The notes under the pieces: generated by a model | What the model saw: the letters and a program-made list of their open reading frames with translations, nothing else | Told to the model about the DNA's origin: nothing | Databases searched by the model: none | NCBI RefSeq assembly: GCF_038957035.1 | Contig: NZ_CP152412.1 | Span: forward strand, 8,862,501 to 8,926,500 | Origin: Bradyrhizobium sp. B097 | GTDB taxonomy: Bacteria > Pseudomonadota > Alphaproteobacteria > Rhizobiales > Xanthobacteraceae | Reading direction: 5' to 3' | DNA: 64,000 bases | Position numbers and translations under genes: made by a program | Shown: positions 44,456 to 53,888 of the stretch, piece by piece | Layout of the letters: every line of letters begins with the position of its first letter | Numbering within the stretch: position 1 is the first letter of the stretch

Positions 44456-45291
44456 TGCCCTCCCCGCGCGCCGAACGCATCCTGCCAGCGCAGCAGCGGG
44501 GCGGTTGCGACCTCGATCAGCCAGTCGGTCAGCTTGCCAAGGATCGCGAAGATCACGATCGCGGCGAGGATCTGCGCCGGCTTGCCGAGCTGCTGGCCGT
44601 CGAGCAGGAGATAGCCGAGACCTTCGGAGGCGCCGATCAGTTCGGCCGCGACCACGAACATCCAGCCGAGGCCGAGCCCGACCCGCAGCGACACCACATA
44701 GGCCGGCAGCACAGCCGGCAACAGGATGCGGCGGATCATGGCGGGTCCGGAGAGGCGGAACACGCGGCCGACCTCGACGATCTTGCGATCGACCGACAGG
44801 ATCGCGCCCATCACGCCGAGATAGATCGGAAAGAACACGCCGACCGCGATCAGCGCGACCTTCGAGGTCTCGAAGATGCCGAGCCAGAGCACGAACAGCG
44901 GCACCCAGGCGAGCGAGGGGATTGCGCGCAGCGCCTGTACGGTCGGATCAAGCAGCCGCTTGGCGAAATCCCAGTAGCCGGAGATCGCGCCCATGATGGT
45001 GCCGGCGACGACGCCGAGCGCAAAACCCGCGCCGACGCGCCAGAGCGTGGCAAGGATATGGCGCGACAGCTCGCCGCTTTTCGCGAGCGAAACGATGGTC
45101 TCGAACACCTTCGACGGTGGCGGCACCAGGCGGCCGTTGGAATAGCCGAGATGGACAACCAACTCCCAGCCCAGCGCGAGAGCGACCGGCAGCACGAGCC
45201 CGAGCACCGGGCGCGCATAACGCGACCACCCCGCCGCCGCACGCGGCGCGGCCGTCTGTTCCAGCGCGGGCAGGTCAACGGTCATGGCCAT
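44452..45291 (-). CDS. ABC transporter permease, sulfonate/nitrate type (SsuC-like)
   Basis: The 279-residue permease has six membrane helices and the EAA-like loop around FRLSGPAMIRRILLPAVLPAYVVSLRVGLGLGW. IPSLAWVPLFVLWLGIFETSKVALIAVGVFFPI is highly typical of SsuC/TauC. ATG 45291 and ATG 45285 are equally possible starts; a longer frame back to 45375 is rejected because it lies in a repeat and is Pro-rich. It forms the membrane channel with the ATPase gene that overlaps its end. Confidence 0.93.
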   Translation of the reverse strand: MAMTVDLPALEQTAAPRAAAGWSRYARPVLGLVLPVALALGWELVVHLGYSNGRLVPPPSKVFETIVSLAKSGELSRHILATLWRVGAGFALGVVAGTIMGAISGYWDFAKRLLDPTVQALRAIPSLAWVPLFVLWLGIFETSKVALIAVGVFFPIYLGVMGAILSVDRKIVEVGRVFRLSGPAMIRRILLPAVLPAYVVSLRVGLGLGWMFVVAAELIGASEGLGYLLLDGQQLGKPAQILAAIVIFAILGKLTDWLIEVATAPLLRWQDAFGARGGQ

Positions 45292-45344
45292 AGCAAGAAC
45301 TATTCTTCCGGCGGGATTGCAAGGTGGGGGCGATGACCTCTTAT

Positions 45345-45500
45345 CCTCCCCTGGAGGGGGAGGATCGGTTCGCATGAAATGCGAACCGAGGTGGGGTGAA
45401 GGTCGCTCGTAACGGGCGCTGCCGGAGTGGAGGGATCACCCCACCCCGGCTCACATCTCGCTTCGCTCGCTGTGAACCGACCCTCCCCCTCCAGGGGAGG
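45345..45500. repeat. inverted repeat, family H, inside the ABC operon
   Basis: CCTCCCCTGGAGGGGGAGG (45345-45363) is matched perfectly by CCTCCCCCTCCAGGGGAGG (45482-45500). It sits between the binding-protein gene and the permease gene. Confidence 0.8.
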
Positions 45501-45513
45501 GTGAACGATCGAG

Positions 45514-46488
45514 TTAATTCGTCGGCAGCGGGACCTGATCGTCGATCAGGCTGTCGAGCGCGGCCTTCACGTCGGTCTTGGCGTCGATCACGCCGGCCTG
45601 CTGCAAGGCGAGGCCCGCGGCCAAGATCGACTCGCGCTGGGGGCTACCGATCCGGCTGTGGGTCAGCTCGGTACGCTCCTTGAGCTGCTTGTCGACCACG
45701 GCGTCCGGCAGCTTGGTGACCGCGATGAAGGTCTTCTTCAGCTCGTCATAGTTCGCCAGCGAATATTTCCTCGCCTCCTCATACGTCGCGAGCACGCGGC
45801 GGACGATATCCGGGTGCGCTTTCAGGAACTCCTCGCGCACATTCAGAATGCCCCAGGTGTTGGCGTCGGCCTTGCGGTAGAACAGCTTGGCGCCGTCCTC
45901 GACTTCCGCCTGCGCCATCATCGGGTCGAGGCCGGCCCAAGCGTCGACGTCGCCGCGGATCAGCGCGGTCTTGCCGTCGGCGTGCTGCAGCAGCACCGGC
46001 GTGATGTCCTTCTCGGTCAGACCGGCGCCGAGCAGCGCCCGGACCAGGAAGATGTGCGGGTCGGTGCCACGGGTCACCGCGACGCGCTTGCCCTTGAGGT
46101 CGGCGACCGACGTGATCCTGGAGTCCTTGGTGGTGACCAGCGCGGTCCATTCGGGGCGCGAATAGACGTAGATCGACTTGATCGGGTTGCCGTTGATCCG
46201 GGCGACCAAAGCGGCCGAGCCCGCGGTCGAGCCGAGATCGATCGAGCCGGCATTGAGGAATTCGAGCGCCTTGTTGGAGCCGGCCGACTGCACCCAGACG
46301 ATGCTGATGCCGTCCTTGGCGAACTCCTTCTCCAGGAGGCCCTTCTGCTTCAGGACCATCGACACCGGATTGTAGGTCGCCCAGTCGATCCGGATCTCCT
46401 TCAGCGTGTCGGCGGCCAGCGCCGCGCCGGGCAAGAATGTCGAGACCGCGAGCAGCGCCGCAAACGCGCGCCGGGAAAAATTCTGCAT
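45514..46488 (-). CDS. ABC transporter substrate-binding protein, aliphatic-sulfonate type (SsuA-like)
   Basis: From ATG 46488 (behind AAGGGGGCG) the product has 324 residues. RRAFAALLAVSTFLPGAALAAD is the export signal. The fold is the two-lobe NMT1/SsuA type: IRIDWATYNPVSMVLKQKGLL, IVWVQSAGSNKALEFLNAGSIDLGSTAGSAALVARINGNP, LKGKRVAVTRGTDPHIFLVRAL. This matches sulfonate or nitrate binders. It is the first gene of the transporter, divergent from glnD; a 222-base gap with a hairpin follows before the permease gene. Confidence 0.93.
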   Translation of the reverse strand: MQNFSRRAFAALLAVSTFLPGAALAADTLKEIRIDWATYNPVSMVLKQKGLLEKEFAKDGISIVWVQSAGSNKALEFLNAGSIDLGSTAGSAALVARINGNPIKSIYVYSRPEWTALVTTKDSRITSVADLKGKRVAVTRGTDPHIFLVRALLGAGLTEKDITPVLLQHADGKTALIRGDVDAWAGLDPMMAQAEVEDGAKLFYRKADANTWGILNVREEFLKAHPDIVRRVLATYEEARKYSLANYDELKKTFIAVTKLPDAVVDKQLKERTELTHSRIGSPQRESILAAGLALQQAGVIDAKTDVKAALDSLIDDQVPLPTN

Positions 46489-46685
46489 TCGTCGCCCCCT
46501 TGGGTTGATTAAGAAACACACTTTTAATTCAATGAGTTAGCCTTGCGGTCAACGAGAAAATCTCTACCCTTTGTTTGGCGGCGCGAGCACAGGCTTGCTC
46601 TGGGTGCCCAGGAAACAGAATGGAGCTGCTGTCCATATACTTTGGTCAGTGACAGCAACAGCTTGGTCCGATATCGGATGAACGT

Positions 46686-49478
46686 ATGGACAGCGTCGTA
46701 GCCGAAGTCCGCCCTGAAGCGGATGGTCGTTTCGAGACCGAGCGGATCACCGCGGCGGTCAATGCACTCGCCGAGCAGCATGCCGGCCGCGAGGACCAGT
46801 TCCGCGCCGCGATGGCGCAGTTGCTCAAGGCCGAGCTGATCGCGGCGCGCGCCACGGCGCAGGAGCTGCTGCTGAAGGACCGCCACGGCCGGCGCTGCGC
46901 CGAACGGCTGTGCTTCGTGCAGGACGAGATCATCCGCATCCTCTACGCGGCGGCGACCCGACATCTCTACCACTCGCCGATCCCCTCGGGCGCCGAACGC
47001 ATGGCCGTGGTCGCGACCGGCGGCTATGGCCGCGGGCTGATGGCGCCGGAATCCGACATCGATCTGTTGTTCATCCTGCCCTACAAGCAGACCGCCTGGG
47101 GCGAGCAGGTTGCCGAAGCCATCCTCTATTGCCTCTGGGACATGGGGCTGAAGGTCGGCCACGCCACGCGCTCGGTCGATGAATCGATCCGCCAGGCGCG
47201 CGGCGACATGACGATCCGCACCGCGATCCTGGAGACCCGCTTCCTGACCGGTGACCAGCCGCTCTATGACGAGCTGGTCGAACGCTTCGACAAGGAAGTG
47301 GTGCAGGGCACCGCGGCGGAATTCGTCACCGCCAAGCTCGCCGAGCGCGAGGAGCGGCATCGCCGCGCCGGCCAGTCGCGCTATCTGGTCGAGCCCAACG
47401 TCAAGGACGGCAAGGGCGGCCTGCGCGACCTGCATACGCTGTTCTGGATCGCGAAATACGTCTACCGCGTGCGCGAGACCGATGAGCTGCTGGAACGCGG
47501 CGTGTTCGACGCGCAGGAGTACCGCACCTTCCGCCGCTGCGCCGACTTCCTGTGGTCGGTGCGCTGCAATTTGCACTTCTTCGCCGGACGCGCCGAGGAG
47601 CGGCTGTCGTTCGACATGCAGCGCGAGATCGCGGTCCGCCTCGGCTACACCTCGCATCCCGGCATGCAGGACGTCGAGCGCTTCATGAAGCACTACTTCC
47701 TGATCGCCAAGGACGTCGGCGATCTCACCGCGATCCTGTGCGCCAAGCTTGAAGAGGAGCACAACAAGCCGGCGCCGGTGCTGAGCCGGATGGTGGCGCG
47801 GCTGCGGCCGGGCACCAAGCGGCGGCGGGTGGCCGGCAGCGACGACTTCATCGTCGACAACAACCGCATCAATCTCGCCGCGCCTGATGTGTTCAAGCAC
47901 GATCCGGTCAACCTGATCCGCATCTTCCGCCTCGCGCAGCAGAACAACCTCGCCTTCCATCCCGATGCGATGCGCACGGTGACGCGCTCGCTGAAGCTGA
48001 TCAACACCCAGCTCCGCGACAACGAGGAAGCCAACCGCCTGTTCATGGAGATCCTGACCTCGAACGATGCGGAGACCGTGCTGCGGCGGATGAACGAGAC
48101 CGGCGTGCTCGGCCATTTCATCCGCGCCTTCGGCAAGATCGTCTCGATGATGCAGTTCAATATGTACCACCACTATACGGTGGACGAGCATCTGCTCCGC
48201 TGCATCGGCTTCCTGCAGGACATCGAGCGCGGCGGCAACGAGGAGTTCACGGTCGCCAGCGACCTGTTCCGCAAGATCCGTCCCGAGCACCGCCCGGTGA
48301 TCTATATCGCAACCCTGCTGCACGACATCGCCAAGGGCAGGCCTGAGGATCACTCGATCGCCGGCGCCAAGGTGGCGCGGCGGCTGTGCCCGCGGCTCGG
48401 CTTCTCCGCGGCCGACACCGAGCTGGTGGCGTGGCTGATCGAGGAACATCTGACGATGTCGACGGTGGCGCAATCGCGCGATTTGTCGGACCGCAAGACC
48501 ATCGAGAATTTCGCCGCCGTGGTGCAGTCGGTCGAGCAGATGAAGCTGCTCACGATCCTGACCACCGCCGACATTCGCGGCGTCGGCCCCGGCGTCTGGA
48601 ACGGCTGGAAGGCGCAGCTATTGCGCACGCTGTACTATGAAACAGAGCCGGTGCTGACCGGCGGCTTCTCCGAGGTCAACCGCGCCCAACGCATCGCGGT
48701 GGCGCAGGCCGAATTCCGCCGCGCCTTCACCGAATGGCCGGAGGTCGAGCTCAACGCCTATATCGGCCGGCACTACCCGGCGTACTGGCTCAAGGTCGAG
48801 CTGCAACGCAAGATCCGCCAGGCGCGCTTCATCCGCGCCAGCGAGCAGGCCGGCCACAAGCTCGCGATCAACGTCGGCTTCGACGAGGTCCGCGCCGTCA
48901 CCGAGCTCACGATTCTCGCGACCGACCATCCCTGGCTGCTGTCGATCATCGCCGGCGCCTGCGCCTCGGCCGGTGCCAACATCGTCGACGCGCAGATCTA
49001 CACCACGACCGACGGCCGCGCGCTCGACACCATCTCGATCTCGCGCGAATACGACCGCGACGATGACGAAGGCCGCCGCGCGACACGGATCGGCGAGATG
49101 ATCGAGCAGGTGCTGGAAGGCAAGCTCAGGCTGCCCGAGGCGGTGGCGAAGCGCGCGGTGCGCAGCAAGGCGCGGCCGTTCATCGTCGAGCCCGAAGTAA
49201 CCATCAACAACCAGTGGTCCGACCGCTACACCGTGATCGAGGTCTCCGGCCTCGACCGCCCCGGCCTGCTCTACCAGCTGACGACCGCGATCTCGAAGCT
49301 CAACCTCAACATCGCCTCGGCGCATGTCGCGACCTTTGGCGAGCGCGCCCGCGACGTGTTCTATGTCACCGACCTGCTCGGCGCCCAGATCACCGCGCCG
49401 ACCCGGCAGGCCGCGATCAAGAGCGCGCTGCTGCATCTGTTGTCGAGCGAGGACCAGGCGGCGAAGCCGGCGGCTTAG
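46686..49478 (+). CDS. glnD: [protein-PII] uridylyltransferase / uridylyl-removing enzyme
   Basis: The 930-residue bifunctional enzyme modifies PII proteins in response to glutamine and is central to nitrogen control. Nucleotidyltransferase motif GGYGRGLMAPESDIDLLF is near residue 112; the HD hydrolase motif is in TLLHDIAKGRPEDHS (about 546); two ACT glutamine-sensing domains lie at about 739-815 and 848-925. HPGM..FMKHYFLIAKDVG is typical. Start ATG 46686 fits relatives. It is divergent from the SsuA-like gene. Length is normal for Rhizobiales. Confidence 0.97.
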   Translation: MDSVVAEVRPEADGRFETERITAAVNALAEQHAGREDQFRAAMAQLLKAELIAARATAQELLLKDRHGRRCAERLCFVQDEIIRILYAAATRHLYHSPIPSGAERMAVVATGGYGRGLMAPESDIDLLFILPYKQTAWGEQVAEAILYCLWDMGLKVGHATRSVDESIRQARGDMTIRTAILETRFLTGDQPLYDELVERFDKEVVQGTAAEFVTAKLAEREERHRRAGQSRYLVEPNVKDGKGGLRDLHTLFWIAKYVYRVRETDELLERGVFDAQEYRTFRRCADFLWSVRCNLHFFAGRAEERLSFDMQREIAVRLGYTSHPGMQDVERFMKHYFLIAKDVGDLTAILCAKLEEEHNKPAPVLSRMVARLRPGTKRRRVAGSDDFIVDNNRINLAAPDVFKHDPVNLIRIFRLAQQNNLAFHPDAMRTVTRSLKLINTQLRDNEEANRLFMEILTSNDAETVLRRMNETGVLGHFIRAFGKIVSMMQFNMYHHYTVDEHLLRCIGFLQDIERGGNEEFTVASDLFRKIRPEHRPVIYIATLLHDIAKGRPEDHSIAGAKVARRLCPRLGFSAADTELVAWLIEEHLTMSTVAQSRDLSDRKTIENFAAVVQSVEQMKLLTILTTADIRGVGPGVWNGWKAQLLRTLYYETEPVLTGGFSEVNRAQRIAVAQAEFRRAFTEWPEVELNAYIGRHYPAYWLKVELQRKIRQARFIRASEQAGHKLAINVGFDEVRAVTELTILATDHPWLLSIIAGACASAGANIVDAQIYTTTDGRALDTISISREYDRDDDEGRRATRIGEMIEQVLEGKLRLPEAVAKRAVRSKARPFIVEPEVTINNQWSDRYTVIEVSGLDRPGLLYQLTTAISKLNLNIASAHVATFGERARDVFYVTDLLGAQITAPTRQAAIKSALLHLLSSEDQAAKPAA

Positions 49479-49498
49479 GCCGGGCCCTTTCCACTTGT

Positions 49499-49621
49499 CA
49501 TTCCCCGGTGCGCAATGGCGCACCTGAGGGCGCGCGCAGCGCGAGCCCGGAATCCATTTCACCACAAAATATGCGGCCCGATGGATTCCGGGCTCAGCCC
49601 TGCGGGCTGCCCCGGAATGAC
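49499..49621. repeat. inverted intergenic repeat, family I (copy 1)
   Basis: TCATTCCCCGG ... GAGCCCGGAATCCAT at the left, ATGGATTCCGGGCTC ... CCCCGGAATGACGA at the right. The same core recurs at 53119-53170. Confidence 0.75.
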
Positions 49622-49629
49622 GAGGAGGG

Positions 49630-51576
49630 TCAGCCGAACAGCCGCATCAGCAAGGCCTTGCCGACCGGCGCCGCGCGCACGCCGTGGAAGGCGCGGACAT
49701 ATTCGCCGGCATAGAATGCGCGCACGACATTGATCCGCGTCGCAACCGCGTCCTCGAAGCGGACGCCGAAGCCGTCACGGGTGCGGCGGACCACGAGCGC
49801 GTTCACGTTCTGGCCGTAGACATTGCACTTGATCGAGGCGCCGATTGCGGGCGGGGCCGGATCGATGAAGCGCGCGCCCGAAATCGAGACGTCGGCCATC
49901 CGCACCAGCCGCGGCTCGGCGCCTTCGTGGATCAGGATCGGCTCGTCGCGCTCGAAACGCTCGGCCTTGCGACGCCGCGGCTGCTCGATGCAGATGAAGC
50001 ATACGATCGCGAGCACGGCGCAATTGTACAGGCTCCAGGCCAGCGCCAGCCCGCCATAGGCGATGTTTTCACCGCGCAGATGCAGGATGAAGGCGTAGGC
50101 GATGGCGACCAGCGTGATCAGTAAGGCGCCGCCGTAGAGCCGCAGCAGCGGCCATTCGATGAAGCGGCGGTTGCGGTCGCCGCCCTTGGCGGTCACCTTG
50201 AACTTGTGGCCTTGCGGCTTGGCGAGGCCGGTCACGACGGCCTTCAAGACCGCGGGTGCTGCAATGTATTGCGAGACGTCGGTCATGATCGCGAGCGAGC
50301 GGCCGTGCGAGAGCCACGCCATCGTGAAGGCGTGCCAGACGTAGAACGGCAGGAAGTATTTCAGGAGCTCGAACAGGTCGGCATGAACCGCCTTGATCCC
50401 GAACAGCAGATAGAGCCAAGGCACGACCAGGCCGAAAGTCTTGGTGCTATAGACCGCCGCCCAGCTCATGAAGGCATCGACCAGCGACAGCCGGTCCATG
50501 AATGCGAGCCTGGATTGCCGCGAGAACGGCCCGCTGCGGCCCCTGAAGATCTGCATGAAGCCGAGGCACCATCGCCCGCGCTGGGTGATGTATTCCTTCA
50601 ATCCCTCCGGTGCGAGGCCGATCGTCAGGCGCTCGTTGAGATAGACCGTACGCAGTCCCTTTTCCTTCAGGCGCAGCGTGACGAGATAATCCTCCGTCAC
50701 CGAATCGGTCGGAAAGCCGCCGATCTGCATCAGTCCGGAGTAACGGATCAGCGATGAGGTGCCGCAGCAGAACGCAGTGCCCCAGGCGTCCTTGGCCGGC
50801 ATCAGGATGTCGAAGAAGAAGCGCTGCTCGTCGGGCCAGACGTCGGTTGCGGCGAGATTGGTCTGGATCGGATCCGGATTGATGAAGTGCTGCGGCGTCT
50901 GCACGACGCCGACGGCGCCGTCCTGCATCAGGCTGATCGCCCGCGTCAGGAAGTCCGGCATCGGGACAAAATCCGCATCGAGGATCGAGATGAATTCCGG
51001 CCGGTCCGGCAGGGCGGATACGTGCTGGAGCGCCTGATTGATGTTGCCGGCCTTGGCGTGCCGGTTGTCCGGACGGGTCAGATAGTTGCAGCCAAGCTCC
51101 TGGGCGAGCCGGCGCAGCCAAAGCCGCCGCCCGTCGTCGAGCACCCAGACGCGATAGTTGGGATAGTTCAGCCCCGTCGCGCCGATGATGGTGCGCTCCA
51201 GGATCGCCTTCTCCTCATTGTAGGTGCAGATGAAGACGTCGACGAGCGGCGCATCCGTCCGCGCTGTGGATTGGCGCAGGATGGCATTGACCTCGGGCGA
51301 GCGGTCAATGGTGCGGCTGAGGAACAGCAGCGACAGGCACACCGCGATCATCGAGGCCGCCTCCGCAGCCACGAAGGGATAGCCGACCACCGCGTCGGCG
51401 GTGAGTCCCAGAGGCGGCAAGGTCTGGGTCACCCGCCAGACGAAGTAGTGCAGCAGCAGAACGAACGACATGCCGGCCATCATGATGCGGGCCAGCGTCT
51501 GCTCGCGCCGGAGCAGCGGCAGGATCGCAAGGCAGGCGCCGAAGGCAACCAGCCCGGGCGCGAATGCCGCCATCAT
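49630..51576 (-). CDS. cellulose-synthase-like glycosyltransferase 2 with C-terminal PilZ domain
   Basis: The 648-residue inner-membrane processive glycosyltransferase has D,D,D,QxxRW signatures: VWVLDDGRRLW, FISILDADFVPM (DxD), SVTEDYLVTL (TED) and QRGRWCLGFM. Membrane helices flank the catalytic domain. The C-terminal PilZ domain carries RRRKAERFER and MADVSISGARF (RxxxR and D/NxSxxG), the c-di-GMP-binding motifs. It should polymerise a beta-glycan activated by c-di-GMP. Start ATG 51576 overlaps the stop of the HlyD-like gene by four bases (ATGA); 51573 is the alternative. No BcsB/BcsC is present, and polymer identity is unknown. Confidence 0.92.
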   Translation of the reverse strand: MMAAFAPGLVAFGACLAILPLLRREQTLARIMMAGMSFVLLLHYFVWRVTQTLPPLGLTADAVVGYPFVAAEAASMIAVCLSLLFLSRTIDRSPEVNAILRQSTARTDAPLVDVFICTYNEEKAILERTIIGATGLNYPNYRVWVLDDGRRLWLRRLAQELGCNYLTRPDNRHAKAGNINQALQHVSALPDRPEFISILDADFVPMPDFLTRAISLMQDGAVGVVQTPQHFINPDPIQTNLAATDVWPDEQRFFFDILMPAKDAWGTAFCCGTSSLIRYSGLMQIGGFPTDSVTEDYLVTLRLKEKGLRTVYLNERLTIGLAPEGLKEYITQRGRWCLGFMQIFRGRSGPFSRQSRLAFMDRLSLVDAFMSWAAVYSTKTFGLVVPWLYLLFGIKAVHADLFELLKYFLPFYVWHAFTMAWLSHGRSLAIMTDVSQYIAAPAVLKAVVTGLAKPQGHKFKVTAKGGDRNRRFIEWPLLRLYGGALLITLVAIAYAFILHLRGENIAYGGLALAWSLYNCAVLAIVCFICIEQPRRRKAERFERDEPILIHEGAEPRLVRMADVSISGARFIDPAPPAIGASIKCNVYGQNVNALVVRRTRDGFGVRFEDAVATRINVVRAFYAGEYVRAFHGVRAAPVGKALLMRLFG

Positions 51577-52943
51577 GGCTTTGCCGCATCCGCGTTGAAC
51601 ACCACCCGCCCGGTGCGACCGACGGCGCATTCCTTGCCCGTGGTATCGAGCGCGGGCATCGAGACCGTCACCCGATACGGTTCCTTGTTGAGCGCATCCG
51701 GATTGATCGCGAGGTTTGCGGGCGCACCTGACGCGCCGGTGAGGTTGACGATCTCGCCCTTGATCGCGGCGCTGCCGTCGTTCGGCTCAAAGCTCGCCTG
51801 CTCGCCGAGCTTGAGGCGGTTATAGACGCCTTCGGTGACGTTGGCGGTGACTACCGCGCCGCTGCAATCGAGCAGCTTGAGCAGGGGCTGCCCGGCCCTG
51901 ACATCCTCGCCGGACGACGTCATCATCTCCCAGATGCGCCCGGTAACCGGCGCCCTGATGTCGGCCTCCACCCGGTTGATGTAGTGCAGCTGCTCCGAGG
52001 CAATCTCGTGGGTGAGCCAATCGATCTCGGCATCGGAATGCACCAGATCGGCGCGCAGATCGCTGACGCGCTGGCGCATCTCCTCTTCGCGCTGCACGGA
52101 ACTCGGCCGGTCATTGTAGCTGTCGCCAAGGTAGGTGCCGTTCCTTGCCGCCGTGAGTTCGACCTTGGCGGCGTCGAGGCGGCGCTGCGCGCCGATCTCG
52201 GTCTGCTGGGCGATCGCTTGCTCGCGCGTCAGCCGGGCCATTTCGACCGTCGAGACGCTGCCCGATTTGATCAGTGACGAGGCGCGTTCAACCGCCGCCG
52301 TCGCCTCTTCCCGCCGCGCGGCCGCGGCCTCGATCGCGGTCTGGATTTCGGCGATGCGCGCCTGGAGCTGGAGAATGCGACCGTCGCGGAACTGGGCCGC
52401 CTGGCGCGCAAGGTCCTGCTGCGCCGTCTCGGCGGCCGCAAGCTTGGCGGCGAAACTCGGGCGCTCATTTTCCATCCGGGACATCTGCCGCCGAAGATCG
52501 TCGAGCCGCACGCGATCGCCGCGGGCGTTGACGACATGAAGGATCGCATCGCCCTCGTGGACCACGCTGAGCTGCGTCGAGCCCTGCGGCAGCTTCGCGC
52601 TCACGGTGCCGTCGATCGGCGAGCGCAAGGTCACGATCCTGGCATTGACCACGGCCTCGACGCTCGAGGTCTGCAGCACGGCCTTCAGCGGCAGCCATCC
52701 GAAGACGGCCACGATCGCAAGGCCAATGCCGACCTTGAGCACGCGGCGAACCCAGCGGTCCGAGCCTGCAGGTGCTTCGGGATGGGGAGCGCTATCGCTG
52801 ACGGGCTCGCTCACTGGCTCGTCGTGCGCCGGCTGCAACCGGTCTTGCAGATCGCGCTGCAATCCGCGTGCGCCTTCGGCCTCATCCTTGGAGACGGAAA
52901 CTTTGCCTTCAAGAGAGGGCTTCTGCTGCTGTGCCTGATTCAT
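51573..52943 (-). CDS. HlyD-family membrane fusion protein paired with the glycosyltransferase
   Basis: The 456-residue protein has a disordered, acidic N-terminus (residues 1-65), one membrane helix (VLKVGIGLAIVAVFGWLPLKAV), a lipoyl half (ARIVTLRSPIDGTVSAKLPQG), a long coiled coil (about 140-310), the second half (ADIRAPVTGRIWEMMTSSGEDVRAGQPLLKLLDCSGA) and a beta domain. The pairing with a PilZ glycosyltransferase recalls Alg44/Alg8 and HlyD-linked polysaccharide export, so it may bridge the synthase to the periplasm. It is the first gene of the two-gene operon. Confidence 0.88.
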   Translation of the reverse strand: MNQAQQQKPSLEGKVSVSKDEAEGARGLQRDLQDRLQPAHDEPVSEPVSDSAPHPEAPAGSDRWVRRVLKVGIGLAIVAVFGWLPLKAVLQTSSVEAVVNARIVTLRSPIDGTVSAKLPQGSTQLSVVHEGDAILHVVNARGDRVRLDDLRRQMSRMENERPSFAAKLAAAETAQQDLARQAAQFRDGRILQLQARIAEIQTAIEAAAARREEATAAVERASSLIKSGSVSTVEMARLTREQAIAQQTEIGAQRRLDAAKVELTAARNGTYLGDSYNDRPSSVQREEEMRQRVSDLRADLVHSDAEIDWLTHEIASEQLHYINRVEADIRAPVTGRIWEMMTSSGEDVRAGQPLLKLLDCSGAVVTANVTEGVYNRLKLGEQASFEPNDGSAAIKGEIVNLTGASGAPANLAINPDALNKEPYRVTVSMPALDTTGKECAVGRTGRVVFNADAAKP

Positions 52944-53265
52944 TGACCGGCCCCTGAACTGTCAGTGCGCGAACCCAACGCACAGCTCTGCGGTGCGATG
53001 CCGTCGCCGACGGATCCAATGATCAGGTGCTTCAAAAGCGGCTAAAGCGAACCAGCCATCTTTCGGAAAAACTGCTGCAATTTGCCACGTTCAGCAGCTC
53101 GGCGCGCCTGCGGGGACTGAGCCCGGAATCCATCAGGGCCGGGGCTAGACGGGGAGTGGATTCCGGGCTCTCACGGAGGCTGTTATCGGACCCGTTTGCG
53201 CGACCCAGGCGTGAGCAGCCAGCGCGTCGGTCCCGGCAGCCTGCCGGACTTGGATCCATAGCGGG
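52944..53265. other. gap with a family I inverted repeat and no gene
   Basis: GAGCCCGGAATCCA (53119-53132) pairs perfectly with TGGATTCCGGGCTC (53157-53170). The promoter of the HlyD/glycosyltransferase operon should lie at its left end. No open frame with a ribosome site was found. Confidence 0.6.
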
Positions 53266-53532
53266 CTACGATCCTGGATCCTGCACGTTCAATTGCGGCT
53301 GCAGCGCCGCGAGGCTTGCCCCCAGCAAGGCCAGGTAGCTCGCCTGACAGAGCACAACGCTCAAATCGAAGACGTCGAGCAGATCAATCCAGGAATTGTC
53401 GGCCTGCACGGTCGCTGCTTGCTTGCCGCCGTCGATCACGGAGGGCTGGAAGCTGCGGTTACGTCTCTGAGGCGTCGTCTCGCGCGCGACGTCGTCGGAG
53501 CAAAGGATCAGATGCAGGCGCGTGTTGGGCAT
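53266..53532 (-). CDS. hypothetical 88-aa protein with C-terminal hydrophobic helix
   Basis: ATG 53532 has a good ribosome site (GGGAG, 8 bases upstream), which favours it over the frame's first ATG at 53601. The product starts MPNTRLHLILCSDDVARET, continues with a polar middle, and ends with a hydrophobic stretch (DVFDLSVVLCQASYLALLGASLAAL) of about 24 residues, as in tail-anchored proteins. I recognise no family. The plus-strand frames opposite it look like shadows. It could be spurious, since it is short and alone. Confidence 0.4.
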   Translation of the reverse strand: MPNTRLHLILCSDDVARETTPQRRNRSFQPSVIDGGKQAATVQADNSWIDLLDVFDLSVVLCQASYLALLGASLAALQPQLNVQDPGS

Positions 53533-53888
53533 TTCAATCTCCCGTCTCTGATTGGCGATTGCTGAATCCCGAAAGGCCTCTACTGTCATCGAGTTACCCA
53601 ATAAGCGTAGCCACCGGGAGGAAACCGGCCATTGAACGGAGGTTGATCCGGCCGTTACATTCGGATGGGGACGACATACTTTGGTTTAGCCGCAACCTGG
53701 GCCTGAGTTCGTCCGACGATTGCGCTTTCCGCGCGATCTCGCGCCACGCGAGCGGATCGCCAAAATCGCCCCCGCGATCCCGTTCGGACGTCGAGAAAGC
53801 TGTTAGTATGCAGTTTGTTAGGAGGGCGACGTTGTCGCCGCTGATGGTAGCGGTCACCTAGCGACGCAGCGCGGCCCATGACGGCCGA
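53533..53888. other. promoter-proximal gap upstream of the histidine kinase
   Basis: No convincing gene. The last 60 bases include a short direct repeat (CTGGACGGCCAAGTG / CTGGATGGCCAAGTG) that continues into the kinase N-terminus. A minus-strand frame at 53594-53857 lacks a ribosome site and was not called. Confidence 0.45.

Noticed and set aside
46524..48473. Long minus-strand frame opposite glnD
   Set aside because: Antisense shadow: low hydrophobicity pattern, no domain recognisable, and GlnD is certain on the other strand. The same applies to 38947-41058 (mutS), 19650-20993 (ispG), 11173-13509 and 10862-12394 (antiporter/Rieske) and 14655-15851 (TAXI).
53594..53857. Minus-strand frame of 87 codons
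   Set aside because: No ribosome site, mixed composition, overlaps the promoter side of the kinase gene.
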